Positions 1 through 4,454 of a DNA stretch of 5,817 bases are shown piece after piece. How positions within the stretch are numbered: position 1 is the first letter of the stretch; each line of letters opens with the position of its first letter. The translations under genes were made by a program, and so were the position numbers. Source of the DNA: an uncultured Fibrobacterota bacterium (GTDB lineage Bacteria; Fibrobacterota; Chitinivibrionia; Chitinivibrionales; CAIOZP01); assembly GCA_903862805.1 (NCBI GenBank), contig CAIOZP010000493.1:1-5817 (forward strand), written 5' to 3'. The notes beneath the pieces were generated by a model, which was not told the DNA's origin, did no database searches, and saw nothing but the letters and a program-made list of their open reading frames with translations.

Positions 1-8
1 AAAAAAAC

Positions 9-1460
9 CTATTTTTCTTCCGCCTTCATCTTCTTATCCATCTTATCCTTCTTTTCCACCTTCTTTTCTTCATCAGGCGGAACGACGTCATCAGGATTTT
101 CAGTCAGGCTTTTCTTGAATTTCTCGGCGTGCTTCTGCTTCGAACGTGCGGTGTCGGCTTTTTTCTTCTGAAGATCGGCGGCCTTTTGCAGTTCCTCGCG
201 CTTCTTCAATTCCTTTTCAGCCTTTGCCGCCTGTTCGAGGTGCGTGTGCTCCTTTTCCGCCGCATCGGCGTCACTGCGATGTTTCACCAACGCCGATTGA
301 GCCGCGGCATCCATTCTTGCGTTCTTTGATTTGTCCACCGGAATTGCCTTAGGCATTTTTGCCGGAACAGATGCCGGTGCCACAGCGACAGACTTTGCTT
401 TCACCTGCACTGGAGTGAGCTTTGCGCCGGGGTGAATTGTCGGACGGAAGACCATCATCTGCGGAGTATGTCCCGCCACGGAACCTTTGCTCTGCGGGCT
501 GGCTGAAACCACGATCGGAATTGGAACCAGCTTCTTCTTCACGAGCTTGGAAACGCGTTGCGGATCGGGGCCACGATTGATGATTCTCTGGCTTGCATCG
601 ACATCGTACTTGTTGATCACGACCGTTTTGTGGTAGAAAACCTCCACTTCCTGATCTGGTGCACGGGATACCCATACATTGCCGTCACAGAAATGCGAGG
701 ACGACACAAAGAAATAGTCTCCCTGACCCAGCTCGAAATCAAAATCGCCACCGGAGGAATGGTTGCGGAATGTGAATCCGGCTCGATCATCGAAACATGC
801 CTGCGGAGGCAGAGGTGCCCATCCGAAATAATTGTCGTTGCAGCGCCAGACCACCCATGCAGGGCCCCACTGTGTTCCCGGTGTCCAGACCCAGCCGTAG
901 TCGGGGTTGTGATGCCAGCGACCGTAGTGGAACGGTGCCCAGCCCCAGGTATAATCGGACTCCCATGCCCAACCCCAATCAGTGCAGACCCAGTGACCGT
1001 GCGTCGCGTAAGGGCGCCAATCGGGATCCATTGTCGATGCATTGGGAACCCAGCACCAGCTGCCATCTATCGCAACCCAGTTTCCGTATGGCTGAAGTGC
1101 ATCGTAGAAATACGATTCATCTAAATTATCGGGCAGCGGTGGCGGTGGAGTTTTCGGTGTCGGCGCAAGAACCTCTTTTGTGGTGTCGGCAATCAGCGGC
1201 GTCGCCTTTGAAGCAGCTCCGTTTTCATGATTGAGAACGGCCGTAATCACATCGGATGACACGCCGAGATCTTTCAGCATTACGATGTCATCGGATGAAA
1301 GGCGGTATGTGTCGGGAGGTGCCGAATTGACATACGCGAGCATTACTTCGTCGTCAACTCCGGCCTTCGCCATCTTGACGAGATCGTCCATTTCGTTGTC
1401 GGCGCAGGCGGCAAACGCAAAGCCGCAAACGAGTCCGACCGATAGAATTCTTCTGAACAT
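9..1460 (-). CDS. Exported DUF6600-type tryptophan-rich protein with charged C-terminal tail
   Basis: The 483-residue protein starts at ATG 1458-1460, six bases after an AAGGAG ribosome binding site. Residues 1-20 form a signal peptide (basic MFRR, hydrophobic core, cleavage likely after Ala-Cys-Ala). Cys19 follows Phe-Ala-Ala, so a lipoprotein site is possible but atypical. Residues 24-80 form a predicted helical segment (AGVDDEVMLAYV, then DDIVMLKDLGVSSDVITAVL) that often precedes DUF6600. After a proline-rich linker (100-110), residues 118-222 match the DUF6600 pattern: 17 tryptophans between W128 and W214, with DWRPY, HYGRW, GWVWTPG and FGWAPLPP. Residues 380-483 are Lys/Glu/Ala-rich and probably coiled coil. 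The family is known as envelope-associated but has no firm biochemical role that I know of, so none is assigned. The gene is monocistronic in view and diverges from its right neighbour. Only 8 bases remain after the stop, so its terminator cannot be judged. Confidence 0.9.
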   Translation of the reverse strand: MFRRILSVGLVCGFAFAACADNEMDDLVKMAKAGVDDEVMLAYVNSAPPDTYRLSSDDIVMLKDLGVSSDVITAVLNHENGAASKATPLIADTTKEVLAPTPKTPPPPLPDNLDESYFYDALQPYGNWVAIDGSWCWVPNASTMDPDWRPYATHGHWVCTDWGWAWESDYTWGWAPFHYGRWHHNPDYGWVWTPGTQWGPAWVVWRCNDNYFGWAPLPPQACFDDRAGFTFRNHSSGGDFDFELGQGDYFFVSSSHFCDGNVWVSRAPDQEVEVFYHKTVVINKYDVDASQRIINRGPDPQRVSKLVKKKLVPIPIVVSASPQSKGSVAGHTPQMMVFRPTIHPGAKLTPVQVKAKSVAVAPASVPAKMPKAIPVDKSKNARMDAAAQSALVKHRSDADAAEKEHTHLEQAAKAEKELKKREELQKAADLQKKKADTARSKQKHAEKFKKSLTENPDDVVPPDEEKKVEKKDKMDKKMKAEEK

Positions 1461-1466
1461 ATTCCG

Positions 1467-1472
1467 CTCCTT
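1467..1472 (-). promoter_or_regulatory. Ribosome binding site of the DUF6600 gene
   Basis: AAGGAG on the minus strand, six bases before the ATG at 1458-1460. It fixes the start that gives a complete signal peptide. Confidence 0.8.
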
Positions 1473-1510
1473 GAAAACCGACTATCCGGATTTCGGATTA
1501 CTGTTCCAAA

Positions 1511-1541
1511 TTTATATCCGGAATCGCCTGCTTATTGGCAA
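1511..1541 (-). promoter_or_regulatory. Candidate promoter of the DUF6600 gene
   Basis: On the minus strand a TTGCCA (1536-1541) is followed after 17 bp by GATATA (1513-1518), or after 19 bp by TATAAA (1511-1516). An overlapping TAAATTTG (1507-1514) also fits the TAnnTTTG promoter element known from Bacteroidota. The position, 50 to 80 bp before the start codon, is suitable. No transcription data are available, so this rests on motif match only. Confidence 0.4.
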
Positions 1542-1618
1542 ATAAGCGAAATGGTCACCGATGTGAACAGGATCGTCCGCGCAATTGCAATATTTCTGCA
1601 AGATGCCACGAAGCTTTG

Positions 1619-1624
1619 TATATT
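1619..1624 (+). promoter_or_regulatory. Candidate -10 element for the cysteine-rich gene pair
   Basis: TATATT followed by GATC, 47 bp before the GTG start at 1672. The same ten bases (TATATTGATC) recur at 2679-2688 in front of the 444-residue protein gene. No good -35 hexamer lies 16 to 18 bp upstream; CTGCAA (1596-1601) is the nearest. The motif recurrence is the main support. Confidence 0.35.
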
Positions 1625-1660
1625 GATCCGGTGACGATTGAAACCTGCACAGATAACGAC

Positions 1661-1666
1661 AGGAAA
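1661..1666 (+). promoter_or_regulatory. Ribosome binding site that supports a GTG start
   Basis: AGGAAA lies five bases before the GTG at 1672-1674. It is of medium strength. It supports this start over the in-frame ATG 36 bases downstream, which would remove the basic n-region of the signal peptide. Confidence 0.5.
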
Positions 1667-1671
1667 CTGGC

Positions 1672-2067
1672 GTGGCAATTCGGAAATTCAGATTACTTGC
1701 AATACTGATGATCGCGGTTCAGATTATGATTCCGATGATCGCTTTTTCACGTACAGCCAGCGCTCAGTGTTCCCCGTCAAATTCAAAGCTGTCGCATCAT
1801 TGCAAATGCTGTTGCGGTGACGGACGCTGCACGATGGCCTGTTGTTGTCATCCTCCTGAAAAACACAGCGAGCCGCAGCCGATTGATCCATCGAACACCT
1901 CTCTCGACCGCATTGATGCGGTGATCTGTGGATTGAATCTTCCCGATGCGATTCCGCTCTGCCCAGGATATTCGGGAATATCAGCCGGCAGATGTCCAGT
2001 GATGACGTGCAGTAAAACGGTTGATTCGCCGACCATTTCACGCCTGCTTCAGCCGCTCCGCATTTGA
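1672..2067 (+). CDS. Small exported cysteine-rich protein, function unknown
   Basis: The 131-residue protein starts at GTG 1672. The start is chosen for its AGGAAA site and because it gives a good signal peptide: basic MAIRKFR, hydrophobic core 8-25, Ala-Ser-Ala cleavage after residue 31. The mature part of about 100 residues holds 13 cysteines. Nine sit between 33 and 59 in a tight cluster with flanking histidines (H42, H43, HCKCCC at 43-48, C53, ACCCH at 56-60). The last four are spread (C86, C97, C108, C113). His/Cys clusters of this density usually bind metal ions or form disulfides; which applies here is inference. No named family is recognised. The next gene, 78 bp downstream on the same strand, encodes another exported cysteine-rich protein and no clear terminator separates them, so co-transcription is plausible. 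The signal peptide and non-random cysteine pattern argue that this is a real gene. Confidence 0.7.
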   Translation: MAIRKFRLLAILMIAVQIMIPMIAFSRTASAQCSPSNSKLSHHCKCCCGDGRCTMACCCHPPEKHSEPQPIDPSNTSLDRIDAVICGLNLPDAIPLCPGYSGISAGRCPVMTCSKTVDSPTISRLLQPLRI

Positions 2068-2104
2068 TTGTAGCGGGCAGTCCGCGTTCAGCGTTTTCGT
2101 TTTA

Positions 2105-2112
2105 CATATTTG
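2105..2112 (+). promoter_or_regulatory. Possible internal promoter element before the metallothionein-like gene
   Basis: CATATTTG, followed by AATC, lies 33 bases before the ATG at 2146. It resembles the TATATTGATC elements at 1619 and 2679 and would leave a leader of about 25 bases. There is no recognisable -35 hexamer, so this is weak. The gene may instead be transcribed from upstream. Confidence 0.25.
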
Positions 2113-2145
2113 AATCTGATACAACTTTTTTGAGAGGAATGTGTT

Positions 2146-2556
2146 ATGCGTATTTCTGCGATTTTTGCTTCTGTGGCACTGGTTCTCGGTCTTTCATTCA
2201 GTTCATTCGCGGCTGATGCCTGCTGCGCATCAAAGGCTGGCAAGGGTGCCGCTGTAACATGTGCCGATTCAAGCGGAGCCTGCACATGCGTAGGCAAGTG
2301 CCCATGCAAAACCGCCGATGGCAAATGCGCTTGCGGCGAAAAGTGCGCTTGCGGAGCCAAAGGGTCTTCCTGTAAATGCGACAAGAAGACAGCTTCTTCG
2401 GTTTCATGTTGCAAGGATAAAGCCTGCGCCGACTGTTGTGTGAAGGGATGCAAATGCTGTTCCGGTGACAAGTGCACATGCGGCGATTCCTGCAAATGTG
2501 CTGAAAAATGTGCCAAGTCCGGCTGTGCCGGAAAGTGCACCTGCGTCAAGAAATAG
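2146..2556 (+). CDS. Exported metallothionein-like cysteine-rich protein
   Basis: The 136-residue protein starts at ATG 2146, seven bases after a GAGAGGA site. Residues 1-22 form a clear signal peptide (MRIS, hydrophobic core, cleavage after Ser-Phe-Ala). The mature chain of about 114 residues has 29 cysteines, about one in four, and no His, Met, Trp, Tyr or Phe. Nine Cys-X-Cys pairs are visible (46/48, 52/54, 61/63, 67/69, 76/78, 102/104, 110/112, 116/118, 131/133), plus Cys-Cys at 26-27, 88-89, 97-98 and 104-105. KCxC recurs (51, 60, 66, 109, 130), and Lys/Gly/Asp/Ser/Ala fill the gaps. The composition is that of a metallothionein, so binding of soft metals such as Zn, Cd, Cu(I) or Ag by thiolate clusters is inferred. 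It does not show the compact layout with His ligands typical of bacterial SmtA-type metallothioneins, and it is exported, which is unusual. A disulfide-linked structural protein is the main alternative. A strong terminator follows directly. Confidence 0.85.
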   Translation: MRISAIFASVALVLGLSFSSFAADACCASKAGKGAAVTCADSSGACTCVGKCPCKTADGKCACGEKCACGAKGSSCKCDKKTASSVSCCKDKACADCCVKGCKCCSGDKCTCGDSCKCAEKCAKSGCAGKCTCVKK

Positions 2557-2579
2557 TTTTTCCTGACACGGTTTTTTGG

Positions 2580-2609
2580 AGGGATGCATCTTCGGATGTG
2601 TCCCTTTTT
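2580..2609 (+). terminator. Rho-independent terminator with UUCG tetraloop
   Basis: A 10-bp stem pairs 2581-2590 (GGGATGCATC) with 2595-2604 (GATGTGTCCC), with two G-U wobbles. It closes on the extra-stable C(UUCG)G tetraloop and is followed by five T (2605-2609). It begins 24 bases after the stop of the metallothionein-like gene and separates that gene from the next unit. Confidence 0.93.
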
Positions 2610-2617
2610 GTTAAGCG

Positions 2618-2638
2618 CCGTTGCCAAACAGACAACGG
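2618..2638 (+). repeat. Short inverted repeat between terminator and next promoter
   Basis: CCGTTG (2618-2623) and CAACGG (2633-2638) are perfect complements around a 9-base spacer. The repeat has no T-run, so it is not a terminator. Its place about 20 bp upstream of a candidate promoter suggests an operator, but a six-base arm can occur by chance. Confidence 0.3.
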
Positions 2639-2657
2639 AAACACTTCTCCACCACGT

Positions 2658-2684
2658 TTGTTTTTCTTCTTTTCCAGCTATATT
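2658..2684 (+). promoter_or_regulatory. Candidate promoter of the 444-residue protein gene
   Basis: TTGTTT (2658-2663) and TATATT (2679-2684) are separated by 15 bp, slightly short for a sigma-70 promoter. The TATATTGATC at 2679-2688 is identical to the one at 1619-1628. A start near 2691 would give a leader of roughly 145 bases. Confidence 0.4.
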
Positions 2685-2790
2685 GATCTCATGATGAAAA
2701 ACAAAACCAAGTGTCATTCACCGCTTCCCCGTGCCGCTGACCGAGCACCTGACGCTATTAGAAAACTCATTTTTTATGTTATTCCCGAAA

Positions 2791-2808
2791 GTACAGGCAA
2801 CTCTGTAC
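2791..2808 (+). promoter_or_regulatory. Hairpin in the long 5' leader of the 444-residue protein gene
   Basis: GTACAG (2791-2796) pairs perfectly with CTGTAC (2803-2808) around a six-base loop, ending 18 bases before the AAGGAG site at 2827. It lies in a roughly 145-base leader if the promoter at 2658-2684 is used. No known riboswitch class is recognised. It may only affect mRNA stability or ribosome access. Confidence 0.35.
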
Positions 2809-2826
2809 CGGATGCCAAAACTACAG

Positions 2827-2832
2827 AAGGAG
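2827..2832 (+). promoter_or_regulatory. Ribosome binding site that fixes the 2838 start
   Basis: AAGGAG five bases before ATG 2838. Upstream in-frame start codons, for example ATG 2692 and 2695, have no such site. They would also place about 48 residues before the export signal and run the coding region back into the promoter and terminator. Confidence 0.85.
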
Positions 2833-2837
2833 AAAGT

Positions 2838-4172
2838 ATGTCCAAGTCCCTCAAGGCAGAAATGCCCGTCAGAATGCGTCTGCGCCAGACAAATGTGCGA
2901 CGAAAGAATTTTTTCGGCAAGATGTTTCTTTCGTCACTGATCACCGGCTTGATCATTTCCGCCGCCGGAAATCCTGCCAAAGCCGCCGGGCTCGATCTTG
3001 TGGCGCAGTTCACCGATTCGACAGGACAGTCAACCATGGTGCCGTCTATCGAGCAGAACTGGGACGGTCAGAATTGGACGATTACCGCACGAACAAACGA
3101 TACAACTATTGATGGATTTCCGGCAGTTTGTACGTACAGCATGTACGGCGTTACCCCCGCAAATCCCGCCACCATTTCTAGTATGGTTGTTGCCGAGCCA
3201 TCCATATCGGCCTGCACAACATACACCTACTACCTTGGAACCTCACCGTTCTACAAAGTTCACGATGTGGAAACAACAAGCGGTGTTACGCATACAGAAA
3301 GCGCAGAAACATGGATGGCAGCTTCATCCGGTGCAACGGTTACTTACGTTCCACTTATGAAAGGGGTAAGGACATACACGACAGACACCAATTCGTGGAC
3401 ATCTGTTACATATCCGGGGAACCAGACGCAGACCGGCTTTGCCACCTTGGTTTACGGACGCGACACCTCGCTTGCAGGGTCGCACGGAATGACATCTGTT
3501 CATTCGTGGGCGATGGACAGCACCGCGAAATTCATATTCTCAGAATACGACAGTCTCAAATATGACGCCTCCGGAAATGCCATCGTAAGAAAAGACAGCA
3601 AGGCACCGTTTACAAGTATTTCAATCGACAGCGCGACCTACGATTCTCACGGAAAAATGCTGACTAAAACCTGCGGCACAGACAGCGTCGGCTGGCATTT
3701 CGAAAAACGCCAGGGCTTTTCCTACGATGCATCCGGCAACATCCTGACCGACACAAACTATTCGGTAAACGACACAACCGTTGACAATTTCACCCGAAGC
3801 AACACCGGCGAAATTCTTATCGTCCTGACCCTCCGGAAAACCTCGTATGCCGGTGCATCTTCGGCATGGACCAACGATCACAGAATGCTGTATGGCCAGG
3901 CAATAAATCCGATACAGGTTCAGGCGGGACAGCTTCGTGCGCAGTCAATGATGTCATGCAGAGGCGGCCTGCTCAGTTTTCCGACAATGAAGAAAACCGG
4001 CGAGCTTAAAATTGTCGATATGCGCGGATCAGTTGTTGCAATTCGAGCAATCGGTGTCGGCGTAAATTCCGTGGCAATCTCGTCGCTGAATATTGCGCAG
4101 GGATTTTATTCGGCGATTCTTTCAACAGCCGGAGAAGCACCGATTCGAGCGGCGTTTTCGATTGTCCGATAA
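2838..4172 (+). CDS. Secreted protein with YD-type strands and C-terminal sorting-like module
   Basis: The 444-residue protein starts at ATG 2838 (AAGGAG at 2827-2832). The open frame extends upstream to 2508, but no ribosome site supports that. The signal peptide is long: a basic n-region (1-28, including VRRKNFFGK), a hydrophobic core 29-43, and Ala-Lys-Ala cleavage after residue 49. The mature protein is rich in Ser, Thr, Tyr and Gly and looks beta-stranded throughout. Three YDxxG[N/K] strands (242-247, 268-273, 296-301), spaced 26 and 28 residues, resemble YD/Rhs-type repeats. The last 60 to 75 residues (about 370-444) hold IVDMRGSVVAI and QGFYSAIL, the two blocks typical of T9SS type A-like or Fibrobacterota C-terminal modules. 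Such tails usually direct secretion or surface attachment, so an extracellular location is likely. No catalytic motif is seen and no function is assigned. The gene is its own transcription unit, with terminators on both sides. Confidence 0.88.
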   Translation: MSKSLKAEMPVRMRLRQTNVRRKNFFGKMFLSSLITGLIISAAGNPAKAAGLDLVAQFTDSTGQSTMVPSIEQNWDGQNWTITARTNDTTIDGFPAVCTYSMYGVTPANPATISSMVVAEPSISACTTYTYYLGTSPFYKVHDVETTSGVTHTESAETWMAASSGATVTYVPLMKGVRTYTTDTNSWTSVTYPGNQTQTGFATLVYGRDTSLAGSHGMTSVHSWAMDSTAKFIFSEYDSLKYDASGNAIVRKDSKAPFTSISIDSATYDSHGKMLTKTCGTDSVGWHFEKRQGFSYDASGNILTDTNYSVNDTTVDNFTRSNTGEILIVLTLRKTSYAGASSAWTNDHRMLYGQAINPIQVQAGQLRAQSMMSCRGGLLSFPTMKKTGELKIVDMRGSVVAIRAIGVGVNSVAISSLNIAQGFYSAILSTAGEAPIRAAFSIVR

Positions 4173-4200
4173 GGGTAGGCTAAGGAGTAATCGGTTTATG

Positions 4201-4231
4201 GTAAGGAGAGTTTCGGCTCTCCTTACTTTTT
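4201..4231 (+). terminator. Rho-independent terminator after the 444-residue protein gene
   Basis: A perfect 10-bp stem pairs 4201-4210 (GTAAGGAGAG) with 4217-4226 (CTCTCCTTAC) around a TTTCGG loop, followed by five T (4227-4231). It lies 28 bases after the stop codon. The minus strand has no T-run after the stem, so it acts on the plus strand only. A second TAAGGAG at 4181-4187 could pair with CTCCTTA at 4219-4225 instead, but with only seven base pairs. Confidence 0.95.
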
Positions 4232-4273
4232 GAGTTCTTGATTTAAAAAGAGAAAGACACGCACAGATCACCC

Positions 4274-4302
4274 CCTGTTCGTTGTTTGCAAACCTTCACA
4301 GG
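4274..4302 (+). repeat. Nested dyad upstream of the deacetylase gene
   Basis: A 10-bp palindrome, GTTTGCAAAC (4284-4293), sits almost exactly inside a wider inverted repeat, CCTGT (4274-4278) with ACAGG (4298-4302). The shared centre is near 4288. It would fold poorly as RNA because the inner stem leaves little loop, so a protein-binding site on DNA is the better reading. It lies about 120 bp before the candidate -10 element. Confidence 0.35.
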
Positions 4303-4418
4303 CGAATAATTTTTTTAATGGAAAATAAATCAGACTATCGACGAGATGCCGGAAAATGCGATTTATGATTAACATTATGTATAAGTTGCACTATGACTCT
4401 GCGCAAAAATTAGTTTTC

Positions 4419-4424
4419 TATAAT
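4419..4424 (+). promoter_or_regulatory. Candidate -10 element of the deacetylase gene
   Basis: A perfect TATAAT lies 30 bases before the ATG, in an AT-rich stretch (about 4303-4440). At the right spacing only a poor -35 is found. TTGCAC at 4386-4391 is too far away, with a 27-bp gap. GATATTTG at 4429-4436 is another candidate, but would start transcription almost at the ribosome site. Apart from this, the dyad and the terminator, 4173-4454 holds no supported feature. Confidence 0.4.
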
Positions 4425-4443
4425 GCAAGATATTTGTTTTCTC

Positions 4444-4449
4444 AGGAGG
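4444..4449 (+). promoter_or_regulatory. Ribosome binding site of the deacetylase gene
   Basis: AGGAGG, a perfect Shine-Dalgarno core, five bases before ATG 4455. It sets the start of a gene whose 3' end is outside the window. Confidence 0.85.
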
Positions 4450-4454
4450 GTTTT

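Noticed and set aside
558..1124. A 188-residue open frame on the plus strand
   Set aside because: It lies wholly inside the DUF6600 gene on the other strand, which has a signal peptide, a ribosome site and a family match. The translated shadow resembles nothing known.
2073..2085. GCGG/CCGC hairpin after the 131-residue gene as a terminator
   Set aside because: The stem is only four base pairs and no T-run follows directly, so it is not counted as a terminator between the two cysteine-rich genes.
2088..2717. A 209-residue, His- and Gln-rich open frame on the minus strand
   Set aside because: It is antisense to the metallothionein-like gene. Repeated Cys codons keep the opposite strand free of stops. 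It has no ribosome site or recognisable domain and runs through the strong plus-strand terminator.
2508..2837. N-terminal extension of the 444-residue protein frame
   Set aside because: The frame is open but overlaps the end of the metallothionein-like gene, the terminator and the promoter region. The AAGGAG-supported ATG at 2838 gives a full signal peptide.
4259..4302. Possible c-di-GMP riboswitch, from CACGCACAG followed by GCAAACC before the deacetylase gene
   Set aside because: Only these short pieces agree with the GEMM-I start. The rest of the core (GACGCAAAGCC and the GGTAG receptor segment) is missing, and the strongest promoter signal lies downstream of it.
4318..4368. A 16-codon open frame starting at ATG 4318
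   Set aside because: There is no ribosome binding site, the AT-rich context makes short frames likely, and nothing in the peptide is distinctive.
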